The translations under genes were made by a program, and so were the position numbers. Shown here one piece after another: positions 6,232 through 12,913 of a stretch of DNA of 36,256 nt. Origin of the DNA: a virus; IMG/VR virus record IMGVR_UViG_3300022748_000029, positions 1-36,256 of that record, one strand, 5' to 3'. The notes under the pieces were generated by a model. That model did no database searches. It saw only the letters and a program-made list of their open reading frames with translations, and had not been told where the DNA came from. Every line of letters begins with the position of its first letter. Position 1 is the stretch's first letter.

Positions 6232-6539
6232 CAGCGTTTAAACCTCTCGATCTCTTTGTTTGTTAGTGGTATCCATTCTGTTACATCATTAGGCTTGGCT
6301 TTTAAAACAGCTACATATTTCCCTAATACACTTTCGGCTAAAACCCCATGCTCAGGAATGTTTTCCCACCAATCTGGTTCTTTTGGTTTGCGTCTGAATT
6401 TTAAACTTTCACAATGCCACAATGGAGTTTCCCCACAATCCAACCATCCTATATCATCAGGGTTTGTAACATAGTTATTCTGAATCTCAGCACCTTCAGC
6501 CCACTCAATAATTAAATCCGCCCATTTATGTCTAGTCAT
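6231..6539 (-). CDS. Conserved phage early protein (HKWADLI...EGAEIQ family)
   Basis: 102 aa. It opens with RHKWADLIIEWAEGAEIQ and contains several Trp-rich strands (WLDCGETPLW, then FRRKPKEPDWW), the hallmark of a widespread phage family of unknown function. It overlaps the wall-hydrolase gene by four bases (ATGA), with a GGAG site inside that gene's end, so the two are co-translated. Confidence 0.65.
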   Translation of the reverse strand: MTRHKWADLIIEWAEGAEIQNNYVTNPDDIGWLDCGETPLWHCESLKFRRKPKEPDWWENIPEHGVLAESVLGKYVAVLKAKPNDVTEWIPLTNKEIERFKR

Positions 6540-6910
6540 TTTCTCTGCTCCTGTTTATAAAAATAATGCCTGCCAATCTTAGCTGTAATCTTGCCTTTAT
6601 TCCGTGGAAGTCTGGCTTCCCAGCTATCAGCGTTTTTAGCCTGGTCATTAGTTTGTAACCTGACCACGTTTTCAGCTATCGACTGATAGTGGCTCTGTAA
6701 CGCCTTTGGAACTGTTTTGCGTGTCACGCCTGTAATCTTACAGACTGCACGTTTCTGCACCTTAGACCTGTTTACACTGGCTTCAGCTACTGCTATCAAG
6801 CCTGTGACTGGTTCGCCCTGAGCTTCACTAAACATGATTTCACTCAGGCATTTAATTTCGTTTGCACTAACGTCACTTACAAGTAACGCCAACATGATTA
6901 ACTTCTTCAT
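6536..6910 (-). CDS. Secreted SleB-like cell wall hydrolase
   Basis: 124 aa. A signal peptide (MKKLIMLALLVSDVSA, cleavage before NEIKC) is followed by the SleB/Hydrolase_2 core: CLSEIMFSEAQGEPVTGLIA, AEASVNRS, CKITGV, and near the C-terminus GRHYFYKQ. In this family the Glu of the E-A-x-G-E segment is the expected catalytic acid of a peptidoglycan lytic enzyme. It is short for the family but has both ends of the domain. It is encoded in the early leftward operon, far from the lysozyme, so it may act on the periplasmic wall early in infection or assist lysis; timing is inferred from position. Confidence 0.75.
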   Translation of the reverse strand: MKKLIMLALLVSDVSANEIKCLSEIMFSEAQGEPVTGLIAVAEASVNRSKVQKRAVCKITGVTRKTVPKALQSHYQSIAENVVRLQTNDQAKNADSWEARLPRNKGKITAKIGRHYFYKQEQRK

Positions 6911-6933
6911 GTGGGCTTTCCTCTTGGGTTATT

Positions 6934-6963
6934 AAAAAAGATGCCAGCTCTTACCCGACTGGC
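6934..6963 (-). terminator. Weak intrinsic terminator inside the leftward operon
   Basis: On the minus strand GCCAG (loop of 11) CTGGC is followed by ATC and six T residues. The 5-bp stem is short, so partial termination is most likely, lowering expression of genes from the wall hydrolase onward. Confidence 0.5.
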
Positions 6964-7014
6964 TTAGGTCGCTGTTCCCAGCCTGGTTCTTCCATGTCAT
7001 TCGGCTTGTTAAAG

Positions 7015-7155
7015 TTAAATGATCCAGCAGCGATGGTTGATGATTGAGAACCACGACCTCACCATATTCTCAATTTTGTCTATGAGCGTGGATACCATCA
7101 CGGCTGAGGACTGTGGCCTCCATCGGAACATCCAATGGCAATCCTCATGCGTCAT
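7015..7155 (-). pseudogene. Possible frameshifted small gene (46-aa first part)
   Basis: In this otherwise packed operon, 6911-7186 holds no complete convincing gene. The best minus-strand frame starts at ATG 7155 (MTHEDCHWMF) and runs 46 codons. Near 7050 another frame without a start continues as SFNFNKPNDMEEPGWEQRPK and stops at about 6948, reading like a natural C-terminus. A one-base frameshift joining the two would give a protein of about 70 residues. This could be a broken gene, a sequencing or assembly error, or programmed frameshifting. No family is recognised. Confidence 0.3.
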
Positions 7156-7186
7156 GGTGCTGGTTATACGTCCAGCAACGTCAATC

Positions 7187-7384
7187 TTAATTCAATCCTA
7201 AAATTGCACTTAGCAAAATCAGGATTATAAACCCTGCCATTCCAAGGTACACTTTGGTGTCTTGTTTGGCCATCGCTACTTCAGACTCACATTGAGCCAT
7301 GTAGCGGTTCAAAGCATCGCTTCTTAATGCTTTGGCTTGCATGGTTCTTAATTCACGATTTGATAATCTTGTTGTTGTATTCAT
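7187..7384 (-). CDS. Small single-pass membrane protein
   Basis: 65 aa. Polar, basic N-terminal 44 residues (RLSNRELRTMQAKALRSDAL) predicted helical, then a C-terminal membrane helix KVYLGMAGFIILILLSAILG. This is the layout of a tail-anchored inner-membrane protein with its head in the cytoplasm. It overlaps the upstream gene by four bases. Function unknown. Confidence 0.6.
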   Translation of the reverse strand: MNTTTRLSNRELRTMQAKALRSDALNRYMAQCESEVAMAKQDTKVYLGMAGFIILILLSAILGLN

Positions 7385-7590
7385 TTGCTTTTTCTCCGAT
7401 CTTCTTCTAATTGTTCAACCAAAACTGACTCAATCTTATTCCACCATTCATAGCTGATAATGTCGGTAATGTTTTGATCGCCAACATAAACGCCAGCTAA
7501 GACTGGATAGGTTTCTCCAGCATCGCTTTCTTCTACTTCCCAGAAGCAGTCGAAAACAATTCCTCCAAGCTCAATTCCTAATACGTCCAT
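7381..7590 (-). CDS. Small acidic phage protein
   Basis: 69 aa from ATG 7590, chosen because a GCGAGG site sits just upstream within the end of the previous gene; a longer frame would overlap that gene. The protein is acidic, with a beta-rich half (IVFDCFWEVEESDAGETYPV, VLAGVYVGDQNIT) and a C-terminal helix with EQLEEDRRKSK. I recognise the general type from phage early regions but no function. Confidence 0.55.
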   Translation of the reverse strand: MDVLGIELGGIVFDCFWEVEESDAGETYPVLAGVYVGDQNITDIISYEWWNKIESVLVEQLEEDRRKSK

Positions 7591-7592
7591 TT

Positions 7593-7775
7593 TTACCTCG
7601 CCCATGTTTGAGCATAAGACAAATTGCCTTGCGGTGTATTAACCACCACACGAACAACCCTGCCAACAGCCAATCGCTTGGCCGCTGCTTTACCTGCAAC
7701 ACGCAATGCACGTTGCAAGTTTTTGCAGTTGTAAGTTTCCACCAAACTGCCATTTACAAATACTTTAGTCCACAT
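7593..7775 (-). CDS. Small basic early protein
   Basis: 60 aa from ATG 7775 with GGAGAAAG upstream. Lys/Arg-rich with the segment NCKNLQRALRVAGKAAAKRL, then strands VGRVVRVVVN. An overlapping alternative frame (7571-7753) of similar length is rejected because it overlaps both neighbours and has no ribosome site. Possibly nucleic-acid-binding by charge; function unknown. Confidence 0.55.
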   Translation of the reverse strand: MWTKVFVNGSLVETYNCKNLQRALRVAGKAAAKRLAVGRVVRVVVNTPQGNLSYAQTWAR

Positions 7776-7822
7776 ATCACTTTCTCCGGTTTTGTTGTTG
7801 TTGGAGCTTATTATCCATGTTT

Positions 7823-8242
7823 TTAAACACTGTGCAAGTTTTTTTTATCTTTCCAGTAAATAAATGCCTCAAACGCTGCGACATATCCCAGTGCAACACA
7901 CACAAAAGCGCCAGCTTCCTGTGCCGCAAGCAGGTATTCCTGCTGACCTTCTTGCCATGATGACTTGGTGTGGTCTTGTCTTTTAAGCTCACAAACAAAT
8001 GCAGGATTACCAGGCACAATAATATCCGGTGCGCCTTTGGTCATGCCTTCCGCTTTCTGCTTTGCAACTTGGTGAAAACTGCGCTTCCCTTCGTTCCTGA
8101 TATGCGTTGCAATACGCCCATAACTATCTGGATATTCTCTGCGAATCTTGGCAAAGAACGTCACCGCTTCCGCTGTTTCTGACGGGCAATCACCACGGAA
8201 TTTAATATCGCCATAAACTTTAATGTCAGGATGGAATTTCAT
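7823..8242 (-). CDS. VRR-NUC domain nuclease
   Basis: 139 aa. The fold signature of VRR-NUC PD-(D/E)xK nucleases is complete: THIRNEGKR at 47-53, GAPDIIVPG at 70-78 with D73, and AFVCELKRQD at 81-90 with E85 and K87, followed by WQEGQQEYLLAAQEAGAF. Family knowledge: stand-alone phage members are structure-specific nucleases, probably resolving branched or forked DNA during replication and recombination. Here it directly follows and overlaps (17 bases) the SF2 helicase gene, so the pair probably act together on replication intermediates. The longer competing frame at 7777-8019 is a shadow. Confidence 0.88.
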   Translation of the reverse strand: MKFHPDIKVYGDIKFRGDCPSETAEAVTFFAKIRREYPDSYGRIATHIRNEGKRSFHQVAKQKAEGMTKGAPDIIVPGNPAFVCELKRQDHTKSSWQEGQQEYLLAAQEAGAFVCVALGYVAAFEAFIYWKDKKNLHSV

Positions 8243-9971
8243 CAGGTTTGCCGTTATATCCGTAAACGTTAAAAAAATCGCCTTTTTTTTGATAGGTCAC
8301 GCTCACTGGCTGGCTTTTGAGTTCCATAAATTTTTTATGCTTTGGACTGCCAACAACTGCATAAACATCAAATGTTCTATGCTCAGTAACAAAGGTAATC
8401 TTTAAACAATCATTGCCAGCCTTACTAACCATAGGCTTGCACATCATGGATAAAACCTTGTCAGTCTGCACCTGTGTCGGGTCTTTCTTATGCGCGATAA
8501 AATCAGCGACTAACTTCTCGTTCGGGTCTATTAACTCGCCTTTACACTCGCAACAATAACGAGCTGCGATATCATTTTCAGCATTACAATGCACGCAAGG
8601 TTTAAACGTCCATCTGTATTCGCATCGCTCAAATCCACCGCCCTGCACAGGATCCCAGCCGTTACATCTGCGGCCAAAATGCGCTGGAGTAGCACCATGT
8701 TCTGTATCAATCGTATTGCCTTCCAAGTCGATAAAATAGCCATGAATGTTAATAGGCAGTTTTTCTGGATTGTCTTTTTTGGCAAAATAATTAGTGTGCT
8801 TACATTCAGGACATAAGCAGGCCAGCGTTTCTTCTGTTGCGCTTTTGGTTTTTTCTTTAATTTCAGGATTAAAAATATCCGAATCAGGGCAGTGTCGGTC
8901 TACATTCTCAGCGTAATCCAACACAAGGCAATTCTGCTTATTAGGTGCGACACGAAGACCACGCCCAATTATCTGCTGTAACAACGCCACAGACTCAGTA
9001 GCTCTTAATATGGCAATCACATCAACATGCGGTGCATCAAATCCTGTCGTTAATACTTCCACATTAACCAGGTATTTAATCCTTTTAGCCTTGAATCTTT
9101 CAAGAATTAAAGCTCTATCATGTTTGTTGGTCTTGCCAGTTACTATGGCTGATAACTTAGGCGGCAAACTCTCCATGATTTCTTCAGCGTGCTGAACGGT
9201 TGCCGCAAAAAACATCACGCCATGTCTATTCTGCGCCTGCATAACCACATCTGCCACGATTGCAGATGTCAGCCTGCCTCTACCGTGGTACGCCTTATCT
9301 ATGTCGCTACTACTAAATTTACCCATGCTATTTAGCTGCATGTTTTTAGTTTCATAGTGACCAGAATTAATAGCGCCAACGACTGGCTGTGTTAAATAGC
9401 CGTTTTCAATCAAATACCGCGCTGGCAGCATATAGACACGCTGCATAAAATAACCATCATGGCCAGTGGCTATGCCGCGCTCGTCCTGTTTGTAGATATA
9501 CCCAGTTCCCATGCGGTATGGAGTGGCTGATAAGCCGATCACACGCAAGTTTGGATTCTCAGTGCGAATAGCGTTAATGATTTCAATTATCGTGGGTGTT
9601 ATCCGGTGGGCTTCGTCTAAAATAATTGCACAAAATTGATTGCCAAAACGATGTAATCTATTTTTAATGGTTTTTTCAGTACCAAACACCACGGGATGCT
9701 TTAAACATATTGCGCCTACGCTGGCGCTGAATAAAGAACATTGATTGCCTGTTGCTCTATACTTATCAGAATTCTGCTCTAAAAGCTCCTTAGACGGCTG
9801 TATGCATAAGATATGCTTTCCCTTGCTTATCTCATGCAGTGTATTAGCCATGGCCGCTATAACATGGCTTTTACCTGCGCCTGTAGGCAACTCTAAAACA
9901 CAAGGCGCTTTATATTTACGCACCCATGCAATAGCGGCATCGTGGGCTTCTTGTTGGTAGGGGCGTAGCAT
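8226..9971 (-). CDS. Superfamily 2 DEAD/DEAH-box helicase with C-terminal zinc ribbons
   Basis: 581 aa from ATG 9971, preferred over 9983 because TGGGGG precedes it and the upstream gene ends at 9974. Motif I PTGAGKS at 29-35, motif II ILDEAHR, motif III LSATPYR, and motif VI QQIIGRGLRV are all present, so a full ATP-dependent translocase core is expected. Residues about 370-480 carry several Cys pairs (CLCPEC, CVHCN, CCEC) forming probable zinc ribbons that may bind DNA or a partner. It is encoded between the methyltransferase-like and VRR-NUC genes in a recombination block, which argues for unwinding or remodelling forks. Confidence 0.9.
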   Translation of the reverse strand: MLRPYQQEAHDAAIAWVRKYKAPCVLELPTGAGKSHVIAAMANTLHEISKGKHILCIQPSKELLEQNSDKYRATGNQCSLFSASVGAICLKHPVVFGTEKTIKNRLHRFGNQFCAIILDEAHRITPTIIEIINAIRTENPNLRVIGLSATPYRMGTGYIYKQDERGIATGHDGYFMQRVYMLPARYLIENGYLTQPVVGAINSGHYETKNMQLNSMGKFSSSDIDKAYHGRGRLTSAIVADVVMQAQNRHGVMFFAATVQHAEEIMESLPPKLSAIVTGKTNKHDRALILERFKAKRIKYLVNVEVLTTGFDAPHVDVIAILRATESVALLQQIIGRGLRVAPNKQNCLVLDYAENVDRHCPDSDIFNPEIKEKTKSATEETLACLCPECKHTNYFAKKDNPEKLPINIHGYFIDLEGNTIDTEHGATPAHFGRRCNGWDPVQGGGFERCEYRWTFKPCVHCNAENDIAARYCCECKGELIDPNEKLVADFIAHKKDPTQVQTDKVLSMMCKPMVSKAGNDCLKITFVTEHRTFDVYAVVGSPKHKKFMELKSQPVSVTYQKKGDFFNVYGYNGKPDEIPS

Positions 9972-9973
9972 TA

Positions 9974-10552
9974 TTACCCCCATTGTTCAGCCATAGCATC
10001 GGCTATGCCTTGAAAAGTTTTTGCTCTGGCTTTTTGTCTATTTTTTCCACCTTTGTTAAACCAGTTTCCAGCAATTTTAGTGGACTCTCTTTGAGCAACA
10101 ATGTTTGTCGGTATCAAATTTGGCAATCCTTTTAACCACAAACAAGTTCTTTTTTGAAATGGATGTCCATATTCATACGGCTGAATTATTTGGTTATATT
10201 TAGGAAGTTGAAATATTGTTGATGGAATAGGATTTTCAACTGCTATCAATGGAATATTTGCATTAAACAAAGTCATAAAAAAATCTTTTGCTTCCATGCC
10301 TTTTAAAAGTCTATTTTCATTCAATACGCCTTTAGGATAAAGATGAACAGCTCCAGCATTAGTAAGATAGGTGCAAGGCGGATGAGCAATCATCAAATCC
10401 CAGCCATCGTTAATAATATCTAAAACATTACCTTGATAATGATTACCTGGTATGTCGGTAGGCTCTAAATCACAAGACATTGCATAATGTCCTTTAGCAG
10501 CAAACGCTTCTCTAACAACACCGCTATATTCGCAAGCGATTAAAACTCTCAT
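9974..10552 (-). CDS. C5-cytosine-methyltransferase-like protein
   Basis: 192 aa from ATG 10552 (ATGA overlap with the exonuclease gene). It has an N-terminal SAM-binding-like strand-loop (VLIACEYSGVVREAF), a motif IV-like HPPCTYL with the Pro-Cys of C5-methyltransferases, and an AVENPIPS segment resembling the ENV motif. It is about half the size of a complete C5 enzyme, and the C-terminal half lacks an obvious target-recognition region or QRR motif. It may methylate by a reduced design, modify something else, or act as a decoy. Position between exonuclease and helicase suggests protection or marking of phage DNA. Confidence 0.7.
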   Translation of the reverse strand: MRVLIACEYSGVVREAFAAKGHYAMSCDLEPTDIPGNHYQGNVLDIINDGWDLMIAHPPCTYLTNAGAVHLYPKGVLNENRLLKGMEAKDFFMTLFNANIPLIAVENPIPSTIFQLPKYNQIIQPYEYGHPFQKRTCLWLKGLPNLIPTNIVAQRESTKIAGNWFNKGGKNRQKARAKTFQGIADAMAEQWG

Positions 10553-11370
10553 GACAACTTCCAATACTCAGTGGTAGCGCCTTGGTACTTGCTAAGGTCG
10601 GCATGTGGGATTAAATCCTTAACCACTTTGCTGTATGAGATAGCGCCAGCTTTAACAATCTTGGTCAGCTTGTGTCCGCTGATAATAGCGTTCTCACCGC
10701 CTGCCTCAGCTACAATCTTTTCAAGCAATTCTTTTTTATATTCCTCAAGGCGTTTAATCTGGTCTACTACTTGGAAATAATCATCGACCAATGGTGATTC
10801 AAAATCATTTAATGGTTCATCACGAATAGCCATGTATTCATCCCAAAACGCTTTTAATATTGGCGCATTGAGATTAATCCAGTCTATATCAAAATAAACA
10901 TGTTCAAGTTTATGTCCATGTGCAGACCATTGGTAAAAAGCACAACGTGTACGGCCAGTGCATAAAAGTTGGATTTGTATCTGGGCGTAATAATGATGTT
11001 GCTCGTTTATGGATTTAAATTCACCGCCATCACGCAAGCTGTACGGGCATTTAATTTCAATAATCCCATCTTCACCAATAAGACCATCTGGGCTTGCGCC
11101 TAACCAATCTTCATAAGTAAAAAAACCGCACTTATCGACTGCTCTATATTCAAGAACGTAATCGGCTAACGCCAGAGGCTCATGCGTCACGCCATAATCT
11201 GTAGCAATATTGCCTGTAAATTCTGACGGCAATCCTTGGTAATCACGCACCATTTTACGCATAACATCCTGGCGCTTCATGTGCGGTGATAATCCTAATA
11301 TTGCACCAACACTTGACGCTGTGACCAATCCCTTACGGGCGTTAAACCATTCTTCTGTTCTTTGTTCCAT
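10549..11370 (-). CDS. YqaJ-like viral recombinase (lambda-exo-type exonuclease)
   Basis: 273 aa. RTEEWFNARKGLVTASSVGAI opens the YqaJ fold; H63-E64, D95 (GASPDGLIG) and the E105-x-K107 pair (IIEIKCPY) form the PD-(D/E)xK active site. Family knowledge: 5'-3' resection of dsDNA ends to give 3' overhangs for annealing. It is followed by helicase and methyltransferase-like genes and preceded by DUF669 and an AAA ATPase, the classical partner set for recombination-dependent replication. Residues 180-220 contain a helix-rich insertion (IKRLEEYKKELLEKIV) that could mediate oligomerisation. Confidence 0.9.
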   Translation of the reverse strand: MEQRTEEWFNARKGLVTASSVGAILGLSPHMKRQDVMRKMVRDYQGLPSEFTGNIATDYGVTHEPLALADYVLEYRAVDKCGFFTYEDWLGASPDGLIGEDGIIEIKCPYSLRDGGEFKSINEQHHYYAQIQIQLLCTGRTRCAFYQWSAHGHKLEHVYFDIDWINLNAPILKAFWDEYMAIRDEPLNDFESPLVDDYFQVVDQIKRLEEYKKELLEKIVAEAGGENAIISGHKLTKIVKAGAISYSKVVKDLIPHADLSKYQGATTEYWKLS

Positions 11371-11414
11371 TGTTTATTCTCCGGTTAAGTGGCCGTCCTT
11401 GGCCGTTGTTTTAT

Positions 11415-11882
11415 TTAAAAATCCTGGTCTGCTTCTGATGCAGCAGGTCTTGGTGCAGGTTTATTTTTAGGTGACACGGCAGAAATCCAGTTACCTTTTC
11501 TATCGTCCATTTCCCAGACCATCACCTTGATAAGCATAGGTTTGTTTAATAACGCTTTAGCCAATGCTGTGTCAGTCGGTTCTTCACCTGCCGCCATTAA
11601 CTTTCCACCGCAGTTTGCATCAATAGCCGCCAGCATGCGTTTTGCTTTTTCAGCTTTTTTGGCATCCGTGTCGTAAACTTTTACTTTCTGGAATATCTTA
11701 CGACCTTTATAAACAGCAGGTTCAAGCACTGTCCAGCGCAGATTGATATATTCTTCGCCTTGGTATTCTGTCCAGCCAGCATCGTCTAGCATCGCCACGC
11801 AGGTCGTGTCATGCGGGATAACTTCAATGGCTGGCGCGGCTTCAAATGAACCGTCTGTTTCGATATTATTAAAAAATGACAT
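11415..11882 (-). CDS. DUF669-type ssDNA-binding protein
   Basis: 155 aa. It follows the pattern of DUF669 phage proteins encoded beside Sak4-type ATPases: IEVIPHDTTCVAMLDDAGWT near the N-terminus, then YINLRWTVLEP and GRKIFQKVKVY as successive OB-like strands. The C-terminus is Pro/Ala-rich and ends in acidic SEADQDF, the type of tip by which SSBs recruit repair and replication proteins. This supports a phage SSB role. It lies three bases downstream of the ATPase gene and ahead of the exonuclease. Confidence 0.75.
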   Translation of the reverse strand: MSFFNNIETDGSFEAAPAIEVIPHDTTCVAMLDDAGWTEYQGEEYINLRWTVLEPAVYKGRKIFQKVKVYDTDAKKAEKAKRMLAAIDANCGGKLMAAGEEPTDTALAKALLNKPMLIKVMVWEMDDRKGNWISAVSPKNKPAPRPAASEADQDF

Positions 11883-11885
11883 AAA

Positions 11886-12644
11886 TTAAGCTCCTAATGT
11901 TGGAATAAAATTGACTAATGGGTTTTCGCCATTAATCACGGTTAAATCTTCGGTGATGCCGAATCTGTTTTTTGAAATGTTGGCGGCTGTCGCATAAGTC
12001 ACCAGCAAACGAGTGCCATCTGAAAACGCTTTCTTACGCTCGCCATCGCCCTGGGTAAATGTTTCAAGTTTTAAAAAGCCCACAAGGTCAACATTATCAA
12101 TGTAGTGGCTAACGGATTTCTTCTGCATACGAATGTTATAACGTGTGTATGGGTCGGCATCCGGCAGTTCAATAGTTTCTGTTTCAGCGTGCGCGATAAA
12201 CACAATATGCATCCCGCGCTTTTCATTCAACAAACCTGCGGCCTTACGCACACGGCCATGATAGGCGGACAACGCTTGAAATCCTGCACCATAACCGCCT
12301 AACGCTTGGGCTATGGATTTTGGTTTTTTAGGGTCTGTGTCAACAATGTGGTTGCTGAATAAAGTATCCAGTTGAGTCACACTATCCAGAACCAGCGTTT
12401 TATAATCGTGTTCCTCTTTAATAAGAGCTGTAAGCTGTTCCCATAATTGGTCAACACTGGTCAACAGTGGTAGTGCATCTGGACGATTAGCTAGTGGTAT
12501 CGCCTGTAATCCATCCTCTGCGCGGATAAATATAGGCTTTGGGAATGTGGCTGCCAGACTGGTTTTACCCAGACCTGCATCACCTGTTATGGTCGCAATG
12601 ACCGGACGGTCTTGCGGTTTTTCAATAGAGCTTAGTATGCTCAT
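11886..12644 (-). CDS. RecA-like AAA ATPase (Sak4-type recombinase)
   Basis: 252 aa from ATG 12644, which follows GAGGAGA; upstream in-frame codons lie in the promoter. Walker A GDAGLGKT at 21-28, Walker B KTLVLDSVTQLD near 100, and a later FIAHAETE strand typical of the phage AAA_24/Sak4 group. Such RecA-related minimal ATPases promote strand annealing together with an SSB, here the adjacent DUF669 protein. It is the first gene of the leftward operon and therefore probably expressed earliest and most strongly. Confidence 0.85.
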   Translation of the reverse strand: MSILSSIEKPQDRPVIATITGDAGLGKTSLAATFPKPIFIRAEDGLQAIPLANRPDALPLLTSVDQLWEQLTALIKEEHDYKTLVLDSVTQLDTLFSNHIVDTDPKKPKSIAQALGGYGAGFQALSAYHGRVRKAAGLLNEKRGMHIVFIAHAETETIELPDADPYTRYNIRMQKKSVSHYIDNVDLVGFLKLETFTQGDGERKKAFSDGTRLLVTYATAANISKNRFGITEDLTVINGENPLVNFIPTLGA

Positions 12645-12678
12645 GGTCTTCTCCTCATTGGGGTTAAAAATCTCTTTC

Positions 12679-12697
12679 TGGTTGCGTATTCTAACCA
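12679..12697. promoter_or_regulatory. Operator-like dyad TGGTT-N9-AACCA
   Basis: A perfect 5-bp inverted repeat with a 9-bp centre. It overlaps the -35 of the rightward and the -10 of the leftward promoter, the expected place for a dimeric regulator that controls both. The adjacent small HTH protein is the obvious candidate binder. Confidence 0.5.
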
Positions 12698-12710
12698 CTT
12701 AAATTATTAT
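12682..12710 (+). promoter_or_regulatory. Rightward promoter for the HTH-primase genes
   Basis: TTGCGT (12682-12687) and TATTAT (12705-12710), 17 bp apart, upstream of the HTH gene at 12743. It overlaps the leftward promoter in antiparallel, so the two probably cannot be occupied by polymerase at the same time. Confidence 0.5.
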
Positions 12711-12715
12711 TGCAA
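12688..12715 (-). promoter_or_regulatory. Leftward early promoter
   Basis: Minus-strand sigma70-like elements TTGCAA (12715-12710) and TAGAAT (12693-12688) with 16-bp spacing, about 45 bases before the ATPase start. It directs the leftward operon. Its -10 lies in the TGGTT/AACCA dyad. Confidence 0.55.
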
Positions 12716-12742
12716 CATATTTTTTTAACAAGGGAGAAACAA

Positions 12743-12913
12743 ATGCTAACACTAGAGCAAATATTAATAAAACTACAACCTATGAACCTGATGGAAGTAT
12801 CAAGAGCTACAGGTTTACCTTATATGTCTATCTGGAAGCTGTGCAACGAACGATACCAAGAACCGCCCTATTCTGCTGTTAAGAAGCTAAGTGATTATTT
12901 GGAGTCATTATGA
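12743..12913 (+). CDS. Small Cro-like helix-turn-helix protein
   Basis: 56 aa from ATG 12743, after AGGGAGAA; an upstream frame extension runs through the promoter and is rejected. The sequence LMEVSRATGLPYMSIWKLCN is a compact HTH with a second helix SAVKKLSDYLE. It is the first gene of the rightward arc, sits beside the divergent promoters, and overlaps the primase start by four bases (ATGA). The size and place are those of a Cro-type regulator that could shut off the early promoters; no CI-like partner is encoded, so a lysogeny switch is not implied. Confidence 0.75.
   Translation: MLTLEQILIKLQPMNLMEVSRATGLPYMSIWKLCNERYQEPPYSAVKKLSDYLESL

Noticed and set aside
7777-8019. 80-codon minus-strand frame overlapping the VRR-NUC gene
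   Set aside because: The overlapping frame 7823-8242 has the full nuclease motif set; this one has none and no ribosome site.
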